Source: Gymnorhina tibicen (lineage: Eukaryota; Chordata; Aves; Passeriformes; Artamidae). From it: 64,000 nt of DNA. The notes below the pieces were generated by a model. The model was given only the letters and a program-made list of their open reading frames with translations. It made no database searches and was not told the origin of the DNA. Location of the stretch: NCBI GenBank assembly GCA_013399875.1, contig VXAZ01000560.1, positions 1,902,576-1,966,575 on the forward strand, read 5' to 3'. A program made the translations under genes and the position numbers. How positions within the stretch are numbered: position 1 is the first letter of the stretch; every line of letters begins with the position of its first letter. Of the stretch, positions 35,601-50,500 are shown piece after piece.

Positions 35601-38600
35601 ACCCGGAGTGAGCCCCTGGGCCGAGAGCGGTCCCCGCATCCCCCCCGCACCGCCCGGGAGGCGCCGCTCCGTCCCAACATGGCGGGTGCTGCCTCCTCAC
35701 AGCCCTCCCCGGCTGTCAGCGCTGCCGCGGGCCGGGGACGGACGGGCCGTGGAGGTCACGGGTGAAGAGCCGCTGGATTGGTGCAGAATTACGTGTGCTT
35801 AAGGTGTAGGTAGGTCAGTGTACCTATACCCGCCACAAACATTGCTCTCAGAGCAGGATACAGAATTGCTTAAAAAATAGCTAAATTTTTAAAAAATTGT
35901 TAAATGAGGCGAAAATTCCAAATCTGGGGAGGTGAGGGATTGAAAGCGCTTAAGCACGGGGGTGAGGAGCAACTGCTTTAACCCTTCTAGAGGTGGGAAA
36001 AACGTGCCCCCTTCCAGAAGGATGGATTGCTACGGCAATTTTACCTATTCTTAATTTATATTGTCATTTTTTGCTTCTCAGGCTCAGAGGCTGCTGTTAG
36101 TACTTCCCAAAGCCCAGCAGACTCCAGTGCCTTTCACCTGCCAGCGAGGTGTGAGCTGTTCCTGCAGAGCAGCTCCTTCCTGCCCCTGGCAGAGCCCAAG
36201 GCTCTGCATCCAGCCCTGCACTGCCTGCACAGCACATCAAACTCCACCACACACGTTCTTTTCATCTTGCTCAGTTCACTACACGATAGCTAAAAAGCAC
36301 GGGTACTTACTTTGTTTGATCTTTTTTTTGTTTCAGAAAATACTGTATTTGTTTCACAGGAAGAAGTTAATCAGATCTTGAGGATGCCTGAGCCAGAATC
36401 CTGTCTTCTATAGCATCCTGCCTCAGGCACTCCAGAGAAAAGTCTCAGTACCTTACACTAAGGAGATGTGATTATTCTGTCCCTTTCCTGTTTCAAAACA
36501 AGATCTTATTTAAATATTTTCCCTCCACCAGCCTCTTTTACTAATTGATTTGAACCTTTTTTTTTATTAGGGTTCAACTTTATGATAATTTTTATATTGC
36601 CTCTTGTTACTGAAGTATACAGGATGGCATTAAACACATCAGTGTTTAGGTCAGCCTAAGTGTGGACTAAACAACTTGAATAATAACTGCTACAGGCAGC
36701 ATCTGCTGTTTTTTGGCTGTTCTTCAAGATACATACTTTAAATTTCTGTTACTGATTCTACTTTGCCTCACAGAGGTTAAAATTGTGGTGATGACATGGA
36801 TGGTATTTACATAACTATTTCCCCTCCTAGTGTTCTCCAGAACAGATAAAGACTCAAGAATGGACTTGGATTTCTGGAAACCCTATTACTGTTTCCTTCA
36901 CCAAAGGTTCTTAAAGAGATTTGGTTGCCATGGAAGATTAACATAAATCCTTATTAAAAATAGAATAAGGAATAAAAGGTTTTTACAGTAAAATCCCCCA
37001 GAGTTCTGTGCTACGATTTGTACTCTAGCATGCTCATTTTTGGTTTTTAGCATTTTTGCTCTTTTTAAATTTCTAGTAGCTTTTGTTTATTTTATCCCTT
37101 TTTATTTCCTTGTAGTTTCCATAATTCTATGTCCTTTCCTTCTCAGACAGTGTCACAGTGCCATGTCTGTCGCTTCCTTTTCCTGGGGCCTATTTCACAA
37201 AAACACATTCTGTATTTCAGCTACTTCATTTCAAATGCTCTTTCTCTGCAGATTCCACCTCTCACACATTTTCCTTATCCACTTTCTGCAGGTAACTCCT
37301 TTTTTCCCTGGGTTTGTGCTACGTAAACCAGGGAGCAGCGGAAATACAAGGCAGAGCCTTGCGAGGATGAGCAGAGTCAGGCCCAGTCCCTTGACCACCG
37401 GGCAGGTGCACAGTGATGAGGCAGCTCTGGGGTCACGCTGGGCATTCAGTCCCCAGGTCACGAAGTGTCCCTGGCCAGGCGCAGGCAGGGCTGTGGCACT
37501 GCTGAATCCAGGGCTGAGCTGGGTAACGGGGCCCCAGGCAGAGTGGGGATGGAGGTACCAGGTAAGGCCATTCAGGGTTGATCGTCATTCAAAAGCACTC
37601 AGAAATTATTCCTAAGGGATGGGAGTGCTGGAAAGGTGGTACAGACTGGCTAGGGCAAGGAGTGTGGCTGAGATCCGTGTAAAAACATGGCAGGCTGTGC
37701 ATCTTGGGTAATCTGGGATTATGTCAGGAGAGATCAGCTCACCCGGGTGCTCCTGGCTGTTGGATGCAGGTCAGACGGGCTCCGGGTGGCTGAGTGCTCA
37801 CCCAGACAGACCGGTGTCAGCACTGCAAGGGTTTGTCTGCGTCTACAGAGAAATAAAAACAGCTCCACGCAGAAATCTGCCCAGCCTTTTACATCTTTCA
37901 AGTCACAGCTAAGCAGGGGCACATCAGAAGCTCCCCAGCACTGGGCAGCTGTGCCTGGAGCTCAGCTGTGGGGCAGCAGTGGAACAAAGGGATCTCTGTG
38001 CCTTACGTAGAGTGAGGTGGGTTGGGTTTATTTTTTAAGCCTGGTTGGAGATTTCTTCATGAGCTGCAGTTTATATGAATGTCTGTCAGTACATTCTGGG
38101 TTTGTGCCAATCAAGGATTATGACCTATATTAACATCCTAGAAACAGGGGAGGCCAGCCAGGCCTGCACCTGACACCAGGACTGCAGCTCCATCTCCTGA
38201 TGGCTGATACCACTGTTAGTATGTTTTAGTCAGGTTAAATTACTTCTCTCAACAGGAACTTATTTAAAATGTGTTCACTCCTCTTCACAGTGCATCCCTT
38301 GCCATCTTGACAAAGCACCTGACACTCTCTCAGTGAGGGCTGTCTTAACTTTCTTAACAAAACAGAAGAATGGCATTTGCTACAATAATTCAATTGCTAT
38401 TCATAAAAATAAAATCCAGTTCCTAGGGTGTGCTTTTTATTATTGTCAGTGGGACTTATTATATCCAGGAATATGAACAATGCTCAATTCAGACATAACT
38501 TGGTAGCTGGCTGACAAAAGCCCCATATCCAGACCCTTGGATTTTCCCATACTTTGTATGGCACATATGCATCTCACTGGTAGTTTAAAAATACTGTTGG

Positions 38601-41600
38601 AAAATCCTAATTACAGGAATGCATCTAAAAGGGATTTTCTATGTACCTAGGAACAAAGATGTCAGAATGTAAAAACACCAAACACTGACCCTTGGTGGTT
38701 AGTTATGTACTTGCACATTTCTTGCCATTAGAAAACAAGATAAAAAATGTTCCTCTGCTTTTCAATCAAATTTAGTTGCTCAATTGATTTGATTTCTGGA
38801 AGTCTGCACTTCCTCAGCATCTTACAAAAGCTTTAGGAGCATCCAATGAGCCCCATGGTGTTCTGTAGTACTGAGGCACATTTGAATTTTTAGATGCAAA
38901 AACCAGAATCAAACCAATTCCCAATATACGTGCACTGAATTATTACACAATACAAACTGCTCTGATACCTGCTGGGCCACACATCCCTTCACACCCTGTC
39001 ACAATCTCTGGCACCTTCTGGCCACATACACTCCCACTTCCTTTAGAATCAAGCTGTGTATTGGAAGTTACCCTGTTGTCATGAAAAAAGCATTGACTGT
39101 CTGTTTATTCTCCAAATGTGGCCAATTTAGAAGTTATTAAATGGAGTTTATTCAGCATAACTGAACATCTAGAAATCGTAAAATAGGCCTTAAAAAGCCA
39201 CTACTGTGAACTGGAGTTGTTTGACTGGCCAGAGGCTCTCAGTGCCTTGCTGGTCTCTACAGGTTTTGTTTCCCCACTGCTTTTCCCTGCAGATGCTCAG
39301 TGGTACTTTCCAGGTCAGTTATGTCCTGAGGGAAAAGGGAGCAGTGTCAGGATGATGAATGTAAAATTTTTCACTCCGTTACTGAAGTATCTATTTTGTA
39401 AAATACCCTGAAATATTTTCCCTGGCTGCTATAGGAGATGAAAGTCATTAGAATCTATTCATTATCAAAATACTAGGAATTCTGGATATTTTGTATAATC
39501 TGAAAATTAATACCTTGTCTGAGAATATCTTCATTAAAGGAGTCTTGTATTCAGGCTTTTCTGAAAGGTGGCAATATTTTCACATGGAATAAGCATCTTT
39601 CAAGTATTTTCACATTAGATGGAAATACTTTCATCAGTTGAGGCCGTTCTTGGAAGTCATTCAACTATGAGAACATTTGCTTTAAATAAAAGACTGTTTA
39701 AGCCAGTGGGATTCCTGAAATTCCTGAGCCGTTTATGCTCTTCTTTACACTTTTCTTAGCACATCTTAACTCAGTGAACATTTCCTTATCCCCGCAGATT
39801 TAATGCTGGTAAGAAAGAGTCATTAAAACTCTGAATGTTTGGGCTGGCATTTCTAGTCCTTTATAATTAATTTTGTTTTGGAGTCATTTCTGGACTCCGT
39901 GGTTGCAGACTTCCAGATAGAGTTATCTTAGCCCATGTGATACAGTGAGTGCATGTACAGAGTGCAAATGCACCCACACCTTTCACACAGAATAATAATA
40001 TTGTTTGCAACTATAGTTTCAGAAAAAAATAACAACTGCTTTTCCAAATAATAGCTAAGGTTTATCATATGCCAGTGAGGTAGGCATTGATAAACTGAAA
40101 CAGAAGAGATGGGAATAGAGCCACAGAGCCAGAATCTGTGATACCTCATTAAAGTCCATAGAAAGCTGTACTGGAGACAAAGCAGGTCCAAGGTGGAAAG
40201 CTACCGACCTACATTTATAAAAGAGACTCTGACCAGATCTTGTAATTGCACCTTTTGGCTTCATCCAGCAAGAGAGAAATGATTAACATCCTTTAGGAAT
40301 GATCTGCCTCAACTGTTTCAGGGAAACATCTCAGAATTGGCAGCTTTTAAGAACAGTGATTTGAACAGAATAAAGTATTTACACCTCTACAGCATCATTT
40401 CTGCTCAGCAAAATCTCACTTTGGCACTGCACCCTTTCCTCCCTTCCTCTCACTGCCTCGGTTGTTTCCCTAACATTTGTTCATCTCCTACCTAAGCTTT
40501 TTTATTTCTGCCTTTTCATTTACTTTCTCATTGATAGCTGCTACTTCTATTTTAGGACCCTTATCTTTTTTAGTGAACAAGGTCACAAGTGAGAGTGGGC
40601 TTTGGCAATTCCAGCATTACCCAGCTGACGTTAACTGACATCATGGGACTGCTGGCAGTGTCACGGCAGCAGCCCCTCTGCAAATTCACATGTGTTAAAT
40701 GTCTCAGATACAATTTCAGTTTGTGCCCAGGACAAGAAGTGCAGCACTGGGATATGAGCTATGGCAGAGACACGAACACAGTGACACTTTGAGATCCTGT
40801 TCCCACAGGTTTGCTGATGGTGGGGCCATGTGGTGACTCCTCAGGCACCAGTCTGGCAGGTGGGTTTGTGTCCCAGTTTTGTGCCATAAAGATTCTGATC
40901 CCAAGAGTATCCTCACACTTCCTTAATATTGTGCACCAAATACCTCCAGTACTCACCACAGTCAGGGATTAATCCACAAGTAAGATCAGGAATGTGTTTT
41001 TTCAGGATCAGGGAAATGACAAACTCAATTTCCGAGAAGAAGTAACCCCTTTGATTCTGTGCCAGGGTACTGGTATGTACTACTAGGGAAACTAATTCTG
41101 GTAATATCTCTAATCTCTCTAAACAAAGTAATTTTCAGAACTCTATGTTCCATTATACCAATTATATACCATTATCTTATTATTCGGAAACATTATCACC
41201 AGCATAGAAGATTCACCAAATAAAATGTTAGTAACTTGTTCATTATTTTTAAATGGAAAATTAACAGCTAAGTTAAAGAGTATTCCTTTCTCAATATCTG
41301 AAAGTTAGTGTGAAAAGCACTGAAAGACGTTTTTAAATGCAATATTTAAAAATTATTCTTTAGTGGAAAAAGAGTCTGTGTTTAAAAACAAACACTGGGT
41401 GAAAATGTCACAGCCACCACTTGCTGCTGTATAACACAATAGTGTCTCAAACCCAACCACAGCTGACAGAGTAGGAGAGCTACAGGTGTGTGGAGTGTGA
41501 GTTGTCGTGATACTGCAACATTTATTGTTTAACTTGTATTAAACAAGTTATTGTGTACCTACCTGTCCAAACTGAGGTCAGATTTCCCGTAATTTCTATA

Positions 41601-44332
41601 TCAACGTCATTTTTTTTTGTTTTATTTGAAAATAGACTTCAGTTTGCCTAAGAATTTTGAACACATTTTCTTTCATGTTTGAAGGTTCTCTTGCTATGGC
41701 ATATTCCAAAGAGGGAAAGCCAACTCCTACAGCAGGGGTTGAGCCTCTCCTGAACAGACTGCCAGGGGGTTGCAATTATATTTATTGTTACTGCATTTTG
41801 CAGTTGGATTATTTTTTAAGATAAAGATTACTCTTGTGTGTTTGCACTTAGAGATATCTCCCTTGCTTTCATGGTGCTCTCCCCCAGCACCTGCTCTGTT
41901 TTGCTCATGCACAGGAACCAGGGGCACAGCAGTCCTGAGCTGAGTTCCTCAGCTGAGCAGAACTCTGAAACCTCCTACACATCCAGCAGCCCCCACTCTG
42001 TCATTCCAGGATGGAATTCAGTCACAGATGGGACTCACTGGGGGTGTGTCATCCAAAAGCCCATCTCAGTTAAAAACCCCTCAGTTTGTGTCAAAGGCCA
42101 TCACGTAGGCCCTGCTCCAGAACAGTGCCAGAAGTGTTTCACACCTTCACACCTCTCAGCCCCATCTTTGTACCTCACAGGCTCCATTTTTGGTTAGATA
42201 GGCTTTTGTGGAGTAGATCAAGAAACTGGATGTGTAAAATTGGGAATTAATAATGTAGCTATGCCAGTGGTTGGCACTTAGAGACCTGTTGGCTTTGATG
42301 GGACTACTCAACTGTGCGAACTAAAATAGGCACGGGACCGTTTGCCAGCTCAAACTCCAGAGCCAAAACAAGGAGCTCATTAAGAGCCAACACTGGACTG
42401 GCACTGCAGTTGTGCTTTACACACCCAACCAAAGATCGAGCACCAAAAAAGCCCAACCTACAATTAGACAAAATGGATCCAGGATTCCAACTTTCAGGTA
42501 TGTACTGGGACCAAAATGCCAGCAAAGCAACAGGGATGGCTGGCCTGGGGCAATCATGGATTGACTGATTTAATGTACAGAGTCACAGAAGTTTGGATTT
42601 TCTTGTGTTCATTATCTTCCTCAAAATACTCGAGCTATGTGAAGGGAACCTTGCTGTTATTTAACAGCCTTTCTCTGGTGAAATTCAGTGAGTTAGGCCA
42701 AATAAAATCTTGGTTTCCCCACTGAAGCCTGGATACTGATGGAAGTAAGAGAAGATTCCCTGCTGTCCTGCATCCAGCTGTGCCTGGGGGCGGTGGAAGT
42801 GCTTTGAACTGCACAACTGAGCAATAATAGGCTTAGAGTAACATAAAAAATAGACCCAAAATCCTGTTTCTTGAAACAGTGCAGAATTCAACCTGCAGTT
42901 TCCAAGACAAGTGTGTCTGTGGTAAGGCCTGAGTGACTGCAGAAGAGCCACAGCACTGTGTACACAGTCCCTGGCAAGCAGAAGGAAATCTGGGCTCATT
43001 TCACCTTTACAAATAATATTTTTGCTAATACTTAGTTAGAGGGCGTTTTACCTCTATATTAAATCCATTCAAATCCTCTTTTGAGTTAGTACTAACCCAA
43101 TGCTTGAGCAGCCTAGCTAAAACAGACTGACCTAATGTGTTCAAACCTTTTTCCAGAGTATCAACATTCCTGTCTAAAAACCACAGGACTAACTGACATC
43201 TCTGTTAGCAGCCTTTATGAATTTAACACGTTGAGCAGAGAACCTGGGAAAAGGTTGGAGAGAAAGAGCTGTGCTTGGAGATTTGAGGAGTCCACTGGGG
43301 TGAAACACTGAACATCCTGGAGAGGATGTTACTGCCTATACCACGTTCTCTGGATAACCAAACTGCTCCAGCTTCTGCATCTGCCAGTCTGGCACCTTTA
43401 ATAAGTAATTAAATCACACTGTGGACCTGAATACATTCTTGGATAAATGATAAATGACAGCTCTCACACTGGCACGGGAGCACACAGGCGTACCCAGGGC
43501 AGGAAATCACACACAGCATTTCATTTGTTGCTAATTTATCTGTAACAAAGTGAGGAAGATGCCCTGGGGACTGGTGACTAACAAGGAGCATTGTTTACGC
43601 TACAAATCCCATCCGGTTATTAGGCTTTGAAAAGTGCTTTGTTTAGCTTATCAGTGCTTCAGCAGGAATGCCAGGGGCAGTATTTCTGTTCTAAGTGTAT
43701 TTCTTTTCCAATATTACTGACACATAAGAGGTTATGTGTTACCTGAGGGCTGAAAATTCAGCTTGTGCTTCAGTGCCTTGTTGAACCAGGATCAGGATGG
43801 TGAACACTGCACAAAACCAAGCCCTGAACAGGGTTCCTTATCAATTTTACAGCATTAAATTGAAGAACACCTTTACATAAATCAAACCTTTCTCAAGTAC
43901 CATAGAACACAACAAAGAATAAATACCCTACAGCATATAAATGCCCATCATTAAAAATTACTTTAACATGTTAGACTTTCTGCTTAAATTCTGCACTTAG
44001 GATTTGGACAAAATTGTGTTACACAGCCTAAGTCTGAAGTTATGCAATTCCAAAGTATCACAAGTGTCGGGGAAGTTTTAGAGCTGTTTCACAACAGCAC
44101 TGATAAGCTGCTACTCAGTCAGGTGATCAAAATACCTCCAATGTGCCCTTGATTCAAGTTAATATTTAAAAATAGGAATGCAATTCCTTTATTGGGCTCA
44201 GGCACCTTTTCAATGATGTTAAATGTCTTTTGGGGGAGAAGATTTAGAAAGGAAGGGCTTTCTCTTCAGATGGAAAAAAACCTACATTTATTTCATTCCG
44301 TAATTTAGAAAACTTGAGAATCCCTTGCCAGC

Positions 44333-44398
44333 TAAATTATTAATTGGCAAATAAGGGCAACTAAATTGGGCGATTAAATTATTAACTGGCAAATAAGG
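44333..44398. repeat. Two-copy direct repeat, 24-bp unit, 42-bp period
   Basis: The units at 44333-44356 and 44375-44398 both read TAAATTATTAA then TGGCAAATAAGG with one mismatch (T versus C). A partial third similarity (CTAAATTGG) lies between them. It is a local duplication in AT-rich intergenic DNA. Confidence 0.75.
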
Positions 44399-47300
44399 CA
44401 TAATTGGCCTTGCTGAATGATTCCACACCAACACTGTCACTGACTCAGCTCCTCTCAAACATTTCCGCAGACTAATGGCAAGCTCAACCTCATGGAGGTC
44501 TCCTGGACCACTGTAAGAAGTGTTCATTAGACTGATAATGAATAAATAATTGAAGTATTTATTTGGACTTTTTATTATTAGATTACTTTTGGAAAATCTG
44601 TATGAATCAATTCTTCTTTCTGAAGTGTCCTGGTTTTAATTTGCTTATGATTAGGTTAGATCTGGATTGCCAAACCATGAGCTGTCCTGTATATCCTCCC
44701 TGGTCATCTGAACTGGCCTTGTAACTGAGACTGGGAGCAGCTGCTCCCCCACCAGAGCAAAGTGACACTGTCACCCCTTCCTGACACCTTCAAACCTCAA
44801 AGCAGAAGCTGCTTTACTAAACAGTGCCACGTGCTCCTGGAAAAACCAATAAATGTTTGTGAGCGCTCAATCTGCTGAGAGCTTTTTAAACTTTAATACC
44901 CCTCCTCAAAGATGCTGATGAGAAAGGACTCACCACTGATGCTTTAGAGCTAAATTTCCTTGTGGCAAAACTGAAAGATGTTGTGAGCTGAGCTGTGTCA
45001 CAGAGATAAAGGTTTATACCCAGGAGCTTCTGGCTCCATAGCCAACAAACAGATCAGTGCTTCACGCCTTCCTTTTGTGGGCAAGAATTAAAAATGTATC
45101 AAATCTGGTGGCTGGGGTTTAGTACAATGGGCTTGGTTTTGCAGAGTTCTACAAGAATTATTTTCTGAAAGGCTCAGCTTTCATTTTAAGCCAAAAGATG
45201 CATCCAGATCTGAAAAGCTCCTTTTTCTCAAAAATCTGACTGTCACAGTTTCAAAGCCTGGCCCCTGGTGAGGTACCTACATGAAGAATTCCTTTGCAAA
45301 TCTGACCTGTGGAAATGTGGCCTCAGTGAACACCTGTGCTGTGCACTGAGAAAGGAATAGAAACATAAGGACCTGATTCCTGAAAAACTTTAAGGCTTTC
45401 TCCAGATCTTCAAATTCTGTTTTTCAGAATAATTTGCTTCTGAACTTGGGGTTTGGTTTCGGTTGGGTTTTTTCCTTTTGTTTCCTCCAAATGAATTAAA
45501 TTGACTTTTACTGTACTAAACATTTTATCACCCAGTTCTGGCTGAGGATTCCCAACAACATATGGGTTAGAACCACCAGAGGCACCCAGATCCAAATACA
45601 AGACTGTGAAATAGTCATTTCTAAGGGCACTTGCAAAGTTTCCAGCCTAAAATGTTAGGAGGAATGACAATTTTAATAGTGCTATTTGAAATAACACACA
45701 GAATTACTGCATGAGAGGAAGCTCCCTAAAAATCTGTCATTTTAGGCAAAGTCAAGCTAAATATTTTATTTTGTTAAGACTGTTTAGTGCCATCAAAACC
45801 TCAAAGCCTCATGACACAAACACTGACTGCCATAATCAATCTCTAATTCAATCTCAGTTCAAACGTTCAAAGGCCAGCTCAGGATTTTGGAAGGGGTAAA
45901 TTAGTTCTGGCAGCCTTACAGCGATGTCAGATATCATCTGTCTTCTCCTTCTATCAGATCCAGCTGGGCGGGCCCCTCATAACCAGGACAGAGCCAACTC
46001 CAGCATCACTGGGAGTGCTTGGACTCAATAAATCAGAAATTTGATTACGTGCAGATAATCTATTAAAAATAAATGACAGACCTGGCATGTTTTTCACAAC
46101 TGATCGACTCAGGACAAGACTAAGCCACTGATGTCTCCACTGAAGGTGACCCCAAGTCCCTTTTTCCTCCCAAATGCTCCATTAATGCAATTGGAGGAAA
46201 GAATGTCCATACCAGGTGAAACCAGGGCCACCTTGCCTTGGTACCTGTGGGACTCAGAAATTCCTAGCACCCATAAGAATGTCCATGGCTTAACTGTGTA
46301 TGTAAGGGGCTGCCTGGTTTTGCTCCCTCTGGATCTGCCACCTGTCAGGTATCCTGAAAGAGCTGATCAAGTTTCCCACCTCGCTTCACTCAATCAGAAA
46401 GAGATCATGAGAAAATTAAAAATGTGATGTCACAATCCTGGATTTGAATGATGTTTGAATGATTTTTATTCTTCCTATACACACACATATTATTCACACA
46501 CTGCAGGATCACTGCCTGGTTCTTTGCTGTAACTCCTAGTCCTAATCAAATGCTCTGGGAGCAGAGCTTGAGCATTTGCAGGATATTGCACTCAAGCTGA
46601 CGACTTTCCAGCCCCTCTGCCTAGTGCCTGAGCTCGGCACCCAGAACTGGTATCATCAGCAACACTAAATATTCCATTTTCCTGTTTTCTGAGCAGCTCA
46701 AACTCTCCTTCTGCAGACTTGCTCATGAGTCATCTGGAAATAAACCATAATCACTTGTCCCCTAGGAGTCATATATCAGTTAATTATTGTACAAGACAAG
46801 CTAATACAAAATACACAAGAGGTTTCAACTTGTTGAGGTTGCAAAGGGCAAGGGAGCCTTTCAGAATTTCCATTGGTTACGGTCTGGGAATGCTGGGCTT
46901 CCCCTGACTCCGTATCTATTGCATAATCAGAAACACATTTCGTTCCCTTTGTTGTACGAGACAAAGCTAAAGAAATGTGGGTGTTATTCCTGTGCACAGA
47001 TAAAGAGGAGATACCTAATGGGCTTGTGTGTGTGCAGTGGTTGTAAACACAACTGCTCAGGGCTGCAGCTGACAGAAACCATCACTGCTTGTACCAGCTG
47101 AAAGGATGTTCTGGAACTGCAAATGCCCCCCAGTCCTGCAAGGGAAGTCCAAAGGGATTGGGATGTGCCAGATGAATTTTAGGTGCCACTGTGTTAAATG
47201 AAGTCTGCTTGCCTGGAGTTCGGTGTCCTGGACATGGATCTGACCATCGCTGTGGTGTCTTACTCCTACCCAGCCATCCTTTGCTGGGCTATTGTGTGGT

Positions 47301-47472
47301 TGTTACCTCTGCAGGAGAGAATCTTATCAGTGCAGGGAAAGGAAAATCTGAAAACAATGGAAAGGCCTTTGGCATCTGACATTTTCTGTTGAGTATGGAA
47401 ACAAATAGATCTGTAACTTCACAGTAAAGGCGAAAGATTTTTTTCCAGTAGTTATAGAAACACTATTGTTAA

Positions 47473-47508
47473 GATTGGAAAAGCCCTCTAAGATCATTGA
47501 ATCAAAGT
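47473..47508 (-). mobile_element. Short CR1 3'-end fragment
   Basis: GATTGGAAAAGCCCTCTAAG followed by ATCATTGAATC is the reverse complement of a CR1 terminus. It is strongly decayed and about 36 bases long. Confidence 0.6.
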
Positions 47509-50500
47509 TATGGCACATTATTTTAAAACCTCCAGTTCCTCTTATTTACAGACCCTCGTTATAGGAGGAAAGAATGGTATGAATGGTGCTGATTTAAAAT
47601 TACTCATTTGCTAAACTCATAGTTTTAGACCTGGCTCTGGCAAGAGACCTGGTTTCCTGAACACTCACCTGGAGTCTTTTTGCCACCCAGCCTATGGTTC
47701 CATTCTGCCACCCCAGGAAGGCAGAGAACACACCAAACTTTATTTCAGTCCATTTAAGTGACAGACACAACTGCAAAGGAGAAGGGAAACAGAGACAATT
47801 AGTTATGTGTGACATCTATGCTGAGTTTCTGTGACTCTCTGCTAATCACAGTAAATTATTATTAATGGACTGAATATGTCAATCAAACTACTAATTTAGT
47901 GAAGACTCTGCACTACATCTCTCCCAGGATTCACAGCAACTCCAGTTGCCCCAGCTGCCTCCAGTGAGCCCCTCTCCCACCAGAAACCAAGGGTGGGCAT
48001 TTATTCTGTGGGAAGTGTTCTGGACTGACAGTGCAGCCAGTGCTTACACAGGCTACTAAATATTAAATCTTAGGCTGACAAGAAGTAACAGATCATCTCA
48101 GAGGATATTGTTAAATTACAATACAAACTTGTGGAATGCACCAGAAAAATCACACAATTTGTATTCGACTATGCAAAAAAAACCCCCAACCCATTACAAA
48201 AATCAACAGTCCAATAATCACGTTTGTAACTGTGAAAGCTCGAGATGTAACAAACATGAAGTCTCATCATCAAGCATGAACTCACTTCTGAGAAGACAGC
48301 TTGTCTTTTTAATCAGCAGCATAAAAATCCAGCTTTTCCCATAAAATTAATTTCTATGGGTGAAAATCAGGAGTAGGACACACCAGCCTTAGGTCTGGTT
48401 CTGTCCCACACTTGCTTCCCAAGTGAAACATTTGCCTAAAATAAAACAGAAATGATCTAGGCATAAATGCATTGGTTTGCAGTCTTGTAAAAGCTTTCTA
48501 CACAAACAAAAGTAGTGGAAGTTCCACTTTAAACAATTCAATAAGTTGGTTTCTAGTCATGCATAAAGCTTTTTTTAATCTGTTTACTGTTTTTGAAGTA
48601 AATCTGTGTGGTCCTACAGAGGAAGATTGTTCAAAGACATCTCACCCCAATGCAAGCTCAGTAACTGTTTATTCCAGCCCTGGATCTGTTTAACAGGAAA
48701 AGGACAGAGCAGATTCAGAGGGTCCTTCTGTTGAGGCTGCCCCTGGCGTGGGCTCCTGTCCTCCCCCAGAGCATCTCCAGTCACTGGATAATCTGTGTAA
48801 AACCCTAATTCTCTAGACAAACGTGTCTGCTAAATGCCTTCTTTGAGGCTCTGAGCCATATGGTTGGGATTACAGCATTTAAATAGTTTTTCCTAGTGAA
48901 TACAAGGATGAAGCACAGAATAGTGGAGGGAGTTATGTTCATAATTGCATTTATAAAGGGATTTCAGGATTTTTAAGGCCCACGTTCTGCACCACTGGAG
49001 CCAGTGTGAGCTTGGCACCTTCAAGCCCAAGTGCAAGTTATATTTACAAGCCGTTCACACCTTTTTCACCACGCTATAAAAAGATCTAAGTACAACGGAG
49101 AACAAGGGGCCGTGTTGTTAATGCTGGTGCAATAAAAACACATTTTTATCTTTAGGATAAAGATAACAGGGCACAGCCCCTCGTCACCACTGGCACTATC
49201 CCCATCCTCTGGGAGCACAACAAATCAGTGGATCCTCAACAGCCAGCGACACCTCAGGAGAGACACCATGTAATGCTTCAGGTTGTTTCATGTTTTTCTA
49301 ACACTGTTTTATAACATACAGGAAAAGGAGGCTTTGAACAGAACTCATCCAGGACAAACAGTAACCACATGGCCTCAAAACCTGTTTCAAATAATGCCCC
49401 AGTAGTTACAGTTTCAAGTATGAAGATAGACATAACAACAAAGAGCATCAACTTTCTTCTTTCCCTGGCCTGGTTAATTTTCCCTTTTCCATCTGTGAGT
49501 ATGACCTAATGATACAGACTTTATTTGGATTTAATTTTGAGATCTGCAGAGGAGAAGTGCCATATACAAGCTGGGTCTATGTTGTTTCTCTTAGCTGTAC
49601 ATACTTGGCCAGGCTTTCCTTCCCTCCACACCATTATTTACACTCCGGAGCACTGACTCCAGTGCGATGCATTATCCATGTTATGGCTGTTTATAGAGTA
49701 GAAGTGGTCTCTGTAACATGTCTGTTTTTCATGTCTTAAACCAATAAAACTTTTACACTGGGCTTATCAAAACCATTCTGCGTAGATCTAAGTCTGTTGT
49801 GACTGAAATCAGTAATAAAACTTCTCTTGATGCCCCGTGGAACAGAGCTAAGGCAACACTGAGCTTTCTTAATAAATTCCGCTCCGGTAAAAGTTTTATT
49901 TAAAAAATGTGGTTAACCCAAAGCTTTTAAAGAAGATTAATGTGGACTTATAAAAAATGTCTTATTTTATTATTAGTAGTAATTCATACAGTTTGTCCTG
50001 AAGTTTTCCTTTTCAGCTTCAGTTTGAACCATATGTTCAGGAAGTTCAACTGAAAAGCGATCCTTCAGCAATATTATTTTTTTCTAATTAACAATAACCA
50101 CAGAGGTATTTTAGAGAAACCTACAGAGTCCCTCAGAAGGTTGTGGAGTGGGATAGATTAAAAAAGGATTTTGTCTATTTTATGAAAAATGCACTGAAGC
50201 ACAAATGGGTCAACTTCAGAGGAGTCCTTCCTTTCCTGTTCTACCAAACAAAGGATTCTGCGTGCAGCAAAACTTATTTCCATGGGATTCTTTTGTGAAG
50301 GGCCTTGAAGGACTCTGGGATCCATCAGTGCCCTGTTGGCCTCGCTGGGACCGAGCACAGGCACAGCAGTGCAGCTGTGGGGATCCCCAGATGTGGATCC
50401 ACCAGCCCAGTGGGTCAGTGCTGGTCAGACGTGATGGGTGTCAAACGCAAAGCTCTGAAGAAGCTGGAAGCTGGGTGCCAGGCTGGGTTTATAGAGACTG

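Larger units (their letters stand above)
35060..35780 (-). promoter_or_regulatory. HOOK1: CpG-island promoter region of HOOK1
   Basis: A sharply delimited GC- and CpG-rich block in an otherwise AT-rich neighbourhood, beginning in intron 1 and extending upstream of the start codon at 35221. It holds two CCAAT boxes 30 bases apart (35397-35401, 35427-35431, both in the context GCCAATCACAG), a TGACGT CRE-type core at 35569-35574, several GTCACCC copies, GC boxes (GGGGCGGGGCC near 35321) and AACATGGCGGG, a YY1-like site, at 35676-35686. No TATA box is evident, so dispersed initiation is expected. The island could fire in both directions; a plus-strand transcript is possible but unproven. Confidence 0.8.

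Noticed and set aside
37040..37615. 191-residue open frame considered as a membrane protein
   Set aside because: The hydrophobic first half comes from T-rich DNA and the second half is unrelated GC-rich sequence; no known family or start context. Kept only as a composition finding.
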